A DNA stretch of 64,000 nt, from the NCBI GenBank assembly GCA_026182355.1, contig JAPFBL010000538.1:1-64000 (forward strand), in the 5' to 3' direction. Position numbers and translations under genes: made by a program. Of this stretch, positions 52,430 to 62,623 are shown piece by piece. Positions within the stretch are counted from its first letter, which is position 1. Every line of letters begins with the position of its first letter. Origin of the DNA: Hermatobates lingyangjiaoensis. Lineage: Eukaryota; Arthropoda; Insecta; Hemiptera; Hermatobatidae. The notes beneath the pieces are model-generated. The model was not told the DNA's origin and searched no databases. It saw nothing but the letters and a program-made list of their open reading frames with translations.

Positions 52430-54780
52430 CCTGAAGAGCCACTTCGTAAATTGCAAGTTTTTTTTTAAGTCATATTATTTCATAATATACTTCACGTAGC
52501 ATGTGATGAAATATATTCATTCTCACATAGTAGTTGTCTATTTTAACTTTTGTCAAACGAGTTCCACCTTAAATATATTTTTTATGAGTGACTGCCTTGA
52601 ATAAAAAATAGTTTTATGTTAAAGTTAAACTACAAAAACAAAACTATCACTAATAAAATTAATCACTAGGAGCTTTATAGATAATCTAAATTTAATTGTT
52701 TTCCCAAGCTCTTTTCATTGGTTTTATAGTTTATTTCCCAGTAGATAGCTTTTTTTGTACTTTACACAAAAAAAAAAGAAGAAGAAGAAGGTTGACCATC
52801 TGTCTTATCTCCTGCTGTATTTTCTGTTTTAGTACTTTCTTTTTTATAGTCACAAGACATCCACTGTTGTTAACTTGTTATGAATGTTTACCTTATTATT
52901 ATGACCCTCAATTAATAAAATAAGGTAAACTGATATAGATAATAATGCAATAAATACTTTATTAACAGTGGATTATCAGTAACATGTTTCAACAGTTGGC
53001 TGCAAAAGATCAAAACAAAATATTTAGCATTCATATGTGCTTTATTTAAACAGCAGTAAACTTTTAAATGGGCAACTTTCAGTACTGTACTTCATAAATT
53101 TCAACCCTTTTTATTTAGCAATTCAATTCTAAATACTAAGTTTGTACTTTCTTGGTAAATGCATTTCTTTTTGTACCTATTTTTTTTAAATACTGTCTTT
53201 TTGTTGTTTGTTTTTTGTAGAAAATGCATTAAACACCCTCTGCTGTTTTTCATTGAAACGACTTTACAACCTCCTAAAAATATAAATATTGACTATCGTT
53301 CATTGTTTTAGAACTGACTCCTTTCAAGTAAGTTGTATTTCGTAATGTGTAAACCGACAACCTCAATAATGAAATCTTTAAAATATATTTAAGGTTTCCA
53401 ACACAGTTTACTTTATTTGAAATAATTTTAACATTATGTTACCATGTATGGAAGAATAATTTTCTGTTTTATTGTGAAGGAAATAATTATTTTAATATTA
53501 TGCTAAATCAATAAATTGAAGTTATGAATGTCTGATATTAACTTCAAGACTTAACTTTATTAATGAACAAGTTAATTTCATTTCTATTGATAGAATTGAT
53601 GGTAGAATTGTACCGTGACCTTGTGCCGGCCTATACGAATAAGAAACCCTTTTGAACCTTTTCAAAATGTTTGTTTATAGGTCTGTCCTTTTGAACTCTC
53701 TGTAAGTCCTGAAGTGCAATGTCGCCAAGATAATACTTCGACTTGGCTATATGAAGAAGAACTTTGTATCTAATAAAAGTAAGTACATAATTATATTTTA
53801 CTTGATTTATAATTTCCTTTCATCAAAAAATAGTATTCCATTATATGTACCTTGACTGTTTAAACTTCCAGGTAATACTGCATTTCTATTGATTAAATTT
53901 GATTGTACCATAATGAAAAAGGTTTTTAGTTTCTTGTTTACTAGGTTTGTGGTTATTCAGAATATAAATTTCAGCGTCATTGGTTTTGCAGTTTTCGAAA
54001 CACTCTCGATTAGTCACGACTGATCTATCTATATTTATAAAGTTCGTAAATTTGTTTATTCAAGCATTTTCCGTGGAGATAGAGAATTGATATTTTTTGC
54101 ATTCTTTATTTTTGTTGTGATTGGCTTTGTTGTAGTTGTATTATATAACGAATCGCATTAGGGGTCAGGGTCGTCTATAATATATAATAAACTATTACAT
54201 TAGAGGTTCAAAATGAATAATTTTAGAAACCAACTTGAATGTCATATAAAATACGAATTTTCTGAGGTAATATTATAAAGACACATTTCTTTCATTAATG
54301 TTATTTTATATTGGGTAAATAAATTGAATATTTCAATTTCCAAGTTTTGTTTGTTTTAACTATGCTTGAGAGTGTATATAACTTGAATTGGTGCTTTATT
54401 TATTTATGCCATAAAATAAATTATTTCCATTTTCCTAAATATACTTACTGTATATATATATATATATATACATATAATTTTTCATTAGTGTCTTTTTGGT
54501 TGTCTGGTGAAATTTGGTTACCTTGCTTGGTTATTTCAGTTCAGTGTCACATGTTAATTCAGACTACAGTTGTTCTTAAAATCCACATAGTATTTTTCTT
54601 TGTAAAATAATTTGTAATGTAATACTTAGTTTTTCTGTTTCAAAATTTATACTTCTGTAAGTTTTCTCACTAACCTATAGTCAAAATTTCCATTGTAATT
54701 TCTTAATTGGAAGTAATTGCACTTTTATGTATGTTTGATTTTTGAATGATTGTATTATTTCTTATATTTCCTCTGTTTTT
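52430..54780. other. No gene seen
   Basis: AT-rich DNA. (GAA)n-like AAGAAGAAGAAG at ~52776. No exon or repeat recognised. Confidence 0.45.
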
Positions 54781-54784
54781 GTAG

Positions 54785-54824
54785 GCCTATGAAAAAGGTT
54801 TTAAATAAAAACCGAAACGTTGGT
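54785..54824 (+). ncRNA. Hammerhead-like motif, U(A)UGAAAA class
   Basis: GCC/GGU stem I, GGUUUU/AAAACC stem II with one extra A, GAAA-CGUU. Confidence 0.5.
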
Positions 54825-55134
54825 AATGAGAGTTTAATTTAAACCTGAAGAACTGACCGAGTCTGATAAACTTTAATTTTGTTTCTATTCCACGTTCGAT
54901 ACTTATATATATATATATATATATATATTGGCTATTTTAGACCAAATTGTTTTACTTTTCCTCTTTGGATTCTAATGTTTTTGGCTCTAACAAGAGCCAT
55001 TACTCACTGAAGCTCTTTATTAAGTCACTCCCACCGGCATGACAGATATTGGAGGGCTCACAGTTCCTCGTAAAACCAAACTGTTGTCCTGCGGTGTCAG
55101 CTTCCCCACTTGGAGGTCCCCCTTGTGGTCCCAA

Positions 55135-55323
55135 TTAGTGCCGAAGTTCTGTAGTTGTGGAGACTGGAGGAACCATCCTACATGCGAATAGAAAGTTTAA
55201 ACAAATTTGTAATTTGGAAGCTTTCGAAGCTGAAACTTGCTTCATAATAAGTTTCTCAAGTTTTCTGAATAGAGTTCTTGTTACTACAACAACAGTATAT
55301 AATATGCTCCTGATAGTCGACAT
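55135..55323 (-). pseudogene. PLE N-terminal ORF piece
   Basis: MSTIRSILYTVVVVTRTLFR, then KLEKLIMKQVSASKASKLQI and CRMVPP. Compare FRNLEKLVKKMTSAKYGQLF at 7.4-7.6 kb. Its ATG lies just past the ribozyme cleavage site. Confidence 0.6.
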
Positions 55324-55369
55324 GTTACATGAGTCCCATGTTTCTGCTGTCCTCAGCCATTATCAAGAC
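55316..55369 (-). ncRNA. Hammerhead motif, UUGAUAA core, enlarged stem III
   Basis: GUC-UUGAUAA-U-G-GCUG/CAGC-A-GAAA, then CAUG...CAUGUC-GAC. The CAUG palindrome is duplicated with ~16 bases between, giving a possible longer stem III. Confidence 0.55.
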
Positions 55370-55495
55370 ATAACTGAGTTTGAAATAGATTGTTCCTTTA
55401 TATAAGAGAAGTGAAATGTGTTGAGGAGGTCGGGGGATTAAAGTTGTTTTTCTGAATCCTTTGGGTTGAGTGACCTGGTTAGGAGTTTGTTGCCT

Positions 55496-55800
55496 CTACC
55501 TGGAGACTTGACCTGGGGTTGATGTAAATAGTTTTAATATTTTCTCACTATTTTCTAACTGGATATTAATATATGACTTCGTTTTCTGTATGAGTATGGC
55601 TTCTGTTAAATTGAGTCTATGCTGGTCCTGTTCTTTTTTTATTATTTTAGTTCCTTCCACAAGAGCTTCTCCGGTTAACTTTGTATGGTGGACTTGCTCT
55701 GTTTTTTGGGGGCTCCAGATATCAGTTGCAGTAGTTGTAGTCATTCCAATGTATGTGCGTTTTTGGGTTTCACAGTCCTCATAATTGTAAGACTACATGT
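55496..55800 (-). pseudogene. PLE GIY-YIG endonuclease fragment
   Basis: YNYEDCETQKRTYIGMTTTT, then VHHTKLTGEALVEGTKIIKK and HRLNLTEAILIQKTKSYINI, ending at a stop after LKLFTSTPGQ. The N-terminal tyrosine of GIY is replaced by the repeat that follows. Confidence 0.7.
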
Positions 55801-55819
55801 CTATTTATATGTCCGGTGT

Positions 55820-56075
55820 TATGTGTTAGTTTTTAGTTTTATCCACAAGGGAATATTGAGTACCTTGTGGGAGTAGTTGTAGTTATGTGTTAGCTTTAGT
55901 TTCATCCACAAGGGAATATTGAGTACCTTGTGGGAGTAGTTGTAGTTATGTGTTAGCTTTAGTTTCATCCACAAGGGAATATTGAGTACCTTATGGGAGT
56001 AGTTGTAGTTATGTGTTAGCTTTAGTTTCATCCACAAGGGAATATTGAGTACCTTGTGGGAGTAGTTGTAGCTGT
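55820..56075 (-). repeat. 63-bp minisatellite, four units
   Basis: Unit words GTTAGCTTTAGTTTCATCC, ACAAGGGAATATTGAGTACC and TTGTGGGAGTAGTTGTAG. The length is a multiple of three, so a repeating 21-residue frame (NYSHKVLNIPLWMKLKLTHN) runs through it, continuing the PLE endonuclease side. Confidence 0.9.
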
Positions 56076-56079
56076 GTAT

Positions 56080-57110
56080 GTCCTTTATGTCTAATTTATA
56101 TGTCTTTCGTCCTTGGTTTGATGTCTGTCGTGGATGCCCGCCTCCGCGAGGTCCACCTTGGGCGCTTCGCGGAATCCAGGGGGAGGGGCTGTATGTCGTT
56201 CCGTCTGTATTCCGTGGAGTGGCTAAAGGGCACCACGTAAAAAACATCAATCTGCTTTGCTTTGTTCCATGTTATGACCGAAAGGTTTGGGTACACGGTA
56301 ATAGATCAAAACAGTCCCCATAATTGCATTAGTACTCGTACACCAGATTTGTTTCATTCAGTGGAGAGTTTTTGCAGTGGTTGTTATTAGTCATAAAAAG
56401 ACTACTGATTGTAGTAATATCTTATAATAAGTAACCAGTGAGACTCTATCATTTTCCTTTTTACACTTTGTGTTGTTTTTTATGATGTCCTTTAGTATAT
56501 ATATATATTGTTATATTATAAACAATATAATATATATATATATATATAAATTTTATTTATCAGGAATCGGTCAGTTTTTGATTTAAAATTCGTATTTTGA
56601 TCTTCATGTAGTAACTACTTATAGATGCCGTAAAATTAAAAGAGTATTTTATTTTGAAACTTTAACCTTAGCTAGGTGTTTAGTTGAGTTCGAATTAGTT
56701 GTTTTCAGTTCACTAGTTACACAAAAAAAAATCTTGGTGAGAGGAAAAAAAAAGATTTTACATTGCACTTCACTATAAGTAAACGTGTTCTCAAACTTAC
56801 GGATGATCAATTTATTTAACTAAGTCATTCTAGAAATAATTTATTGAATTAGTAATTGCTACTAAGACATTAAATATTAAAAAGAAATAATTTAAACTAA
56901 GCTTACTTAACTAAATACATGTTAGAAGTTTTCAAAAGGAAAGTGCTCTGTGTAATCCTTCAGAAGTTACCATTTAAAGAAACTCCATAACTTTTAAGGG
57001 TATATATTTTATTATTGTAGCCATCTAGTAGGAATTACGTGGTTAGTTTCCTTTGTTTCAACTTCTAACTAGTTGTATGAAATATGTATCTATATAATAT
57101 ACATCATGAT
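56080..57110. other. No gene seen
   Basis: 56080-56340 is GC-richer and could continue the PLE (minus frame with YKLDIKDIHS). 56340-57110 is AT-rich, nothing recognised. Confidence 0.4.
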
Positions 57111-57140
57111 TTGTTTTCTTGACCCAATATTTATATGATG

Positions 57141-57280
57141 TAGTTTTTTGAGGGTTGAGGTCTAATGATTTTAAACTAGTTGTAGTTGTAGCCCTGAAGA
57201 TGACATAAATATATGTCGAAACGTCGGCAAAAGAACTAGTTTAAATTCATTAGACCTCAACCCTCAAAAAATTACTTCAT
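57141..57280. repeat. Palindrome centred on a hammerhead
   Basis: TTTTTTGAGGGTTGAGGTCT and inverse flank the ribozyme. The left word also occurs at ~4711. Confidence 0.8.
57191..57228 (+). ncRNA. Hammerhead ribozyme, canonical core
   Basis: GCC-CUGAAGA-U-GACAU/AUGUC-GAAA-C-GUC-GGC. A fully paired, textbook minimal motif. Confidence 0.85.
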
Positions 57281-57319
57281 ATATATATATATATATATAT
57301 ATATACCATATAATATAAA

Positions 57320-57425
57320 CAGATTTCACATGAACACGTGAAATAACAATCAATGATCAAACCACAATAAGAAATGGGAAAACAAATTTGTTTTCCCATT
57401 TCTTATTGTGGTTTGATCATATATA
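57320..57425. repeat. Palindrome of PLE end, ribozyme deleted
   Basis: GATCAAACCACAATAAGAAA and inverse meet at ~57388. No core. Confidence 0.75.
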
Positions 57426-57429
57426 TAAT

Positions 57430-58415
57430 AACTGTTATATTAGAGATTTAAAATGTATTATTTTACGAATACAAACTTGAACAGAAATGTCAGCTTAAAT
57501 ACGATTGTTCTAAGATAATATAGAGACACATTTGTTTCATTAATGTTCAAAATTTTTGTCGGGTAAAATAAATGAAATATTTCAATTTACAGGTTTTGTT
57601 AGTTTTAAATATGATTGATTGTGTATTGTTTGGCTAAATAAAGTTACTATGTATGTATATATCTTGATTGATGTTAAGAATACTGTATGAACTTCTTGGG
57701 CCATATAAGAATCTTTGTTTTCTTGACTTAATAACAAGAGATAGCAATAACAGTTAACCTTGTTAATCAGGTTCAGTGAATGTATATTATTAACTGTTGT
57801 GCTGTGATTTTTTAACACTGAGTGACACAAGGGGTCAAGGGTCGTCTAGTGGTTAGTAATATCCTGTTCTTGTTACATGAAAAGACGTTATTAAGGTAAA
57901 AGTTGTCAAGAATGGAAAAGAGACAGTGCAACTCCTCTGAATGCTAGATCTCAACTAAACATCCGATGCCTTTAAAAAACAGATTTTGTTTTTTTTAAAA
58001 CTGATCTTTTAAAGTTTTTTACTATCTATGATTTACAAAATCTTTATTTCATTTAAACTATTGAAGCTTATTTTTTATTTTAAAATTTCGTACTGCCTTT
58101 TTATTATAATTATGGTTGGAATATATTCAAGATTGGAATTTTGAGTTATATGATTTTTTTTATATTTTTATTTTTTTTTATCAAATTAGTGGATTTGAAT
58201 TCTATTTTATTTTTCTGTTTGAGAGAGGGCTTTCAGCCTTTCATTCTTAGTTTCTTTAATTAGATGTCATTGTAATGATAGTATTCATTCTTTTTCTGGT
58301 CTTTTATGTTAATATTTTTTTTTATATAATTTTTTTGGCCCTTGTTTCTTTCTTTACTACTTAGATTTATTCATCTTTGGAATTTTATTCAGAATCCTTT
58401 TTTTAATTTTTAGAT
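57430..58415. other. No gene seen
   Basis: AT-rich. The T-rich right part (58130-58415) may be decayed ND4 5' sequence, but I could not read it confidently. Confidence 0.4.
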
Positions 58416-58419
58416 TTTG

Positions 58420-59225
58420 TAGATATTCTAATATCAGATATCATTTAGGAGGAGGTATATTATCATTGGTTTTAGTTATATTAACTGTTGGCATTTGTTT
58501 TTTTAATATATATCTCTAGTCCTTTACAATTCACTTATACATATTTTTTAATAGGTTTTTTTAATAATTTTTCTTTCTGTTTCTTTTTTTTCTCTATATT
58601 TATTTATGTTCTTTTTGAGGCTTGTCTTATTCCAACTTTAATTTTAATTTGTATTTAAGGCTATCAACCTGAACGCCTTTCTTCTGGGTTTTATTTACTT
58701 TTTTACTATTTGTGGTTCTTTGCCTTTTTTGTAGGGTATTATTTATATGTATAGTAATTCTAATATATATAATTAGATTTTAATTTATATATTTATCTTT
58801 AATTTTGGCATTGTTAATTAAAATGCCAATATTTTTTTTTCGTTTCTGATTACCCAAAGCTCATGTTGAGACTCCTATTTTCGGTTCGATGATTTTGGCT
58901 GGTATTTTATTAAAATTAGGTGGTTATGGTTTAATTCGTATTATATTTTTAATAAAGGAATTTCGTTTATATTATAATGGTTATTTTATTTTTTTAAGAT
59001 TATTTGGTATATTAATAATTTTTTTGTGTTTTTACGACTGATATTAAATCATTAATTGCTTATTCTTCAGTTAGAAGTATGATTTTAGTTATTTGTGGAA
59101 TTTTTACGATTAATTATTGGGCTCTGTGCGGTTTGGTTCGCTGGTTTTATGTGGTAGGTCATGGTTTATGTTCGTCAGGCATTTTTTGTTTAGCTTACAT
59201 TATTTATGAGTGGTTTTTTTTTTGT
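58420..59225 (+). pseudogene. NUMT: mitochondrial ND4
   Basis: With the invertebrate mitochondrial code: YVLFEACLIPTLILI, GYQPERLSSGFYLLFYYLWF, then [20 protein letters not shown] and [20 protein letters not shown]. After a frameshift near 59035 [40 protein letters not shown] and LAYIIYEWFF. TGA=Trp before LPKAH and AGA=Ser in FLSLFG confirm the origin. Confidence 0.92.
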
Positions 59226-59229
59226 AAGG

Positions 59230-59940
59230 AGGTGTTAGGCATTTACGTAGGTACATAGTGCTGGTCTCTCAGTCAAACCAGACTGCCTACTAAAACACCC
59301 CCTTTTCTTCTTGGACATTATAGCCTGGAATTGTTTCCCATATTACCTCAGGCTGGGCCATTGATTTCCTGCAGCCTTACCTTAGAATTAGTTACTCTAG
59401 CTCTTCTAGGTGTCTCTATTTGGTGGTGACGATATTTTTCACCAGCCAGTCTACCATTTTCCACACATCAGCCCTCTCTATCATCTTGGTCTTGATAGTT
59501 TCTGGGGAGAATATACCACTTCTTTTCACCAAAATCACTCCTCTTACATTTTTTTAATGAAAAGTATGTGTGCTTAACTTTTTTTATGTGCCGGCTTAAT
59601 TATTCATATTGTAAATAATTTTCAGGATATTATGTTTTTATTTTTTTAATTATTTAATCGTTTATATTTTTGATCGAATAAGATATATCCTTCTCTAGAT
59701 ATTTATAGAAGTGCTTAAAGATTTGCAGAATTGAAACGTCCAGATATTGATGATTGCGTGTGAAACACAAGTGTCTCATTGTCTAAAGGCAAAGCGAGCA
59801 TATTTAATACGAGTATAGGACGAATCAGGAAGACGAATTCATTAAGTTTCTTGTGTATTGGTTAGTAACTTGAACTATTTTTTAGACGAAAAGTACAGAC
59901 AAATAATATTAATACTATCATTTAGATTTTTTTTATTAAA
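59230..59940. other. No gene seen
   Basis: 59230-59560 is balanced in composition and may be host single-copy DNA. No exon recognised. Confidence 0.4.
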
Positions 59941-59949
59941 CCGATCCCC

Positions 59950-60215
59950 TCGCGGGTGATAACATCAGCCGTTTATCTGCTTTTTGTTTGATCGGTGGTT
60001 CTACAGATTCTACATTGGGAGTCCTAAATTTTTGCATAACTCAAGTGCATTTCGAGTAGGGACCTTTAACGAGTACCTGGCATGGTACAGGCTCAAGACC
60101 GACGGTTTTTTATTCACCTCCCACGTGAATAAATCGAGGGCCATGTGGGAATCGAACCCCTGACTACCAGAGTTTGTTAACCTGGTCCCCAGGGATCGGT
60201 TTAAAACAATAAAAA
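59950..60215 (-). mobile_element. tRNA-derived SINE
   Basis: The minus strand has GGTTAACAAACTCTGGTAGT and the intact B-box GGGGTTCGATTCCC, then the same body as 43025-43330 (ATTTATTCACGTGGGAGGTG, GTACCTGGCATG... inverted). Ends flanked by GGATCGGTTTAA/TTAAACCGATCC, a possible ~12-bp inverted or target-like feature. Confidence 0.75.
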
Positions 60216-60253
60216 AAATGTAGCTGCTAAAAAGATATTTCTGTGTGTTTCAG

Positions 60254-61408
60254 ATGAATGATGAAGGAGAATTGATTGAAACAAAAGAAAACGTGGGAGA
60301 TTTGTTAAACCAAAAGGACTATGGACCGGAGGCTGTGTCTGAGGTGTGCTTGAAGTGTTTCCGAAGGTTCGAGTGCATTAAGTACCACAGGTCTGTGGTT
60401 CACGAGAAGAATCCGCACAATCTGTGCTATATCTGCGGCAAGGTGTTCTTGAAAGAAAACAAGCTCGTGAAACACATTCTGAGCCACGAGAACAAGAACC
60501 GGGTTTGTCACGTATGCCATGCAGGGCAGGCGGATGAAGAGGCGCTCTTGAAGCATTTAGAAAGCCACGCCAAGACACACGTATATGCGTGTCAGCTGTG
60601 CGAGAAAACCTTTGCCACGGTGTACGGCTTAAGCGAGCACAAGACGGAGCACCAAGGTAAGGAAACTAATCTGTACAGGTGTCTTCAGTGCAGCATCATC
60701 TTCAACAATGCCGGGGAAAAACGACTCCACTTTGCTCGCATCCACAGAAATGAAGTCGTCTGTTATATCTGCAAAAGGAAATGCTCTTCGACGAAAAAGC
60801 TACAATATCATCTAATGAAACATGAAAAAGTGCATCCGTTTAGCTGCAGCCAATGTGACAAAGGGTTCCCAACGGCTCGTCACCTGAGTATCCACGTTGA
60901 GCTAATCCATATGGATCTGAAGCCATACAAGTGCCATCTCTGCGACGAGCGATTCACCTACTATAGCAATTTAGACAGGCATTTAAAGAAACACAACAAA
61001 GACTTGCTATTCCGTTGTGAATATTGTCCAAAAACTTTTTTCGCTAAAGTACAATTATTGCGTCATTTTAAATCGAATTATTGTAAAATTTGTAATTTGG
61101 AATTTTTTTGCAGCAATTCATTTACTCTTCATATTGATGAAATGCATAGATATCATGGAATGTTTTCTTGCGAGTATTGCAAGTATAAATGTAATTATGA
61201 AAGTTCTCTTAAGTATCATGTTACAGTGAAGCATTGGAATGTGGTGAAGAAGAATTGTGAAGTGTTTAAGTGTCCACATTGTCAGCATGAAGCAACCACG
61301 AGGAATAACTTATGCAGGCATCTTAGGAAAGTCCACAACATTGTTACCAGGAAGCGGAGAAAGTGCATACCTAAGGCGCCAGCAGGTAACCTACACAAAA
61401 CTACCTAA
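60254..61408 (+). CDS. C2H2 zinc-finger protein exon
   Basis: Acceptor GTGTGTTTCAG, then an open frame from MNDEGELIETKENVG to TAA at 61406-61408 (~384 codons). About eleven complete C2H2 fingers: CLKCFRRF, CYICGKVF, CHVCHAG, CQLCEKTF, CLQCSIIF, CYICKRKC, CSQCDKGF, CHLCDERF, then a partial CEYCPKTF without its last His, CKICNLEF, CEYCKYKC, CPHCQHE. Basic tail RKRRKC. Likely a nuclear DNA-binding protein; target unknown. CAG|GTAACC at 61385 could be a donor, so the frame end may be intronic. The ATG sits right at the acceptor, so upstream exons may add residues. Codon use shifts to AT-rich after ~61005. Confidence 0.88.
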   Translation: MNDEGELIETKENVGDLLNQKDYGPEAVSEVCLKCFRRFECIKYHRSVVHEKNPHNLCYICGKVFLKENKLVKHILSHENKNRVCHVCHAGQADEEALLKHLESHAKTHVYACQLCEKTFATVYGLSEHKTEHQGKETNLYRCLQCSIIFNNAGEKRLHFARIHRNEVVCYICKRKCSSTKKLQYHLMKHEKVHPFSCSQCDKGFPTARHLSIHVELIHMDLKPYKCHLCDERFTYYSNLDRHLKKHNKDLLFRCEYCPKTFFAKVQLLRHFKSNYCKICNLEFFCSNSFTLHIDEMHRYHGMFSCEYCKYKCNYESSLKYHVTVKHWNVVKKNCEVFKCPHCQHEATTRNNLCRHLRKVHNIVTRKRRKCIPKAPAGNLHKTT

Positions 61409-61447
61409 GTGCTACTTCAATATGCCTACTATCTTAACCTAAAACTA

Positions 61448-61665
61448 TAACACGATTTCACAGTAAACCCGTGAAATAACAGTCAATGTTCAAACCACAA
61501 TAAGAAATCAGGAAAAACAAAAGCCTTAAGATCTTTCAACCGTAACAAAAGCCATCTTCGTCAGAGTCAAATCTCAAAATCAGTTGGGATTTGACTCTGA
61601 CGAAGACCACTTGTTATGGTTGAAAGATCTTAGTCTTGTTTTCCCATTTCATATTGTGGTTTGAT
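61448..61665. repeat. Palindrome of PLE ends after the zinc-finger exon
   Basis: GTTCAAACCACAATAAGAAA and inverse. The right arm has an intact hammerhead, the left a decayed one. Confidence 0.8.
61593..61635 (+). ncRNA. Hammerhead ribozyme with compensated stem II
   Basis: GACU-CUGACGA-A-GACCA/UGGUU-GAAA-GAUCUU-AGUC. Relative to 10592-10634, the stem II G-C is A-U (both sides changed). Confidence 0.8.
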
Positions 61666-61666
61666 C

Positions 61667-61718
<52 letters not shown>

Positions 61719-61719
61719 C

Positions 61720-61960
61720 CTATATCTTTTTTCTTTGTAATTTCAATATCCTTATTTTTTTTAATCTCCTCATTATTATTATCTTCTCCAGAATTTCAAC
61801 CCGTATAACATTTTAAAGCTCTATGATTTTTGGGAAATATTAAAAAAACCAAGATAAATTTGCTGATTTTTTTTAGGGATATTCAAACTCTTTCAGAAAT
61901 TGTGAACAATTTGTTTTGTTTTGTTTTTTTTTTTCATTATTACCGTAAAACATATATATA
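61720..61960. other. No gene seen
   Basis: T-rich DNA between (TA)n tracts. Confidence 0.45.
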
Positions 61961-61977
61961 TATATATGTTTTATATA

Positions 61978-62090
61978 TATAGTTCAATATAGACAAAGAA
62001 ACATAGAGAAATCAAAAGAACACACTTACAGTCTCTGTTCTTTTGATTTCTCTATGTTTCTTTGTCTATATTGAACTATATTTGTCCGTT
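61978..62090. repeat. Palindrome of PLE ends
   Basis: TATAGTTCAATATAGACAAA and inverse, junction at ~62034. Ribozyme removed. Same end family as 15775. Confidence 0.75.
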
Positions 62091-62242
62091 TTGGATCGTA
62101 TTTCCAACGAAAAAGTGTTTTAGTGTATATATTATATATCTATATATATATATTCACTGATAAAACGAAATACGATCCAAACTGGACACAATGGGTTACT
62201 TGCCGTAGCGCCTACAACGTGCTTGGTCTCCCATTCTCTTTT

Positions 62243-62273
62243 CTCCTGAAGACGGATTACCCGAAAATTTGAG
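62243..62273 (+). ncRNA. Hammerhead ribozyme, weak stem II
   Basis: CUC-CUGAAGA-C-GG...CC-GAAA-AUUU-GAG. Confidence 0.6.
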
Positions 62274-62326
62274 TCTGTAAGTGTGTTTCCCTACTTTGTG
62301 TGTTGCTCTTTGTTAATCTCGAACTC

Positions 62327-62366
<40 letters not shown>

Positions 62367-62497
62367 TTGGGCAGCAGTCTCTCAGATAGGCAGGTTTCGT
62401 TGAACACGATAGAGGATTTCCTCTGGATAATTTTCCTTGCAACTTTTTCCAGTTTGCGAAAGATCCTTTTTTCGTTGTTAGAACAACGGTTTATTTA

Positions 62498-62540
62498 TGT
62501 CGACGCGTTTCGACTGTCGGCTGCAGTCATTTTCAAGACA
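62498..62540 (-). ncRNA. Hammerhead ribozyme, UUGAAAA core (U3-A8)
   Basis: UGUC-UUGAAAA-U-GACUG/CAGUC-GAAA-CGCGUC-GACA. Stem I has four pairs, stem II five, stem III is ACGCGU. Confidence 0.75.
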
Positions 62541-62623
62541 TGGTATATGGTTAGGTTGGGTGGGTTATGGGTTGTATGGTAAAAGAGGTGAAAGATGCGG
62601 ACCAATAGGGTTGCAGGTAGAGA

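Larger units (their letters stand above)
55135..55810 (-). mobile_element. PLE: endonuclease, ribozyme, N-terminus in order
   Basis: Minus strand 55810 to 55496 is endonuclease, 55369-55316 is the ribozyme, 55323-55135 the N-terminal frame. This is the tandem PLE order. Unusually, no (TA)n at the N-terminal edge within 200 bp. Confidence 0.75.
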
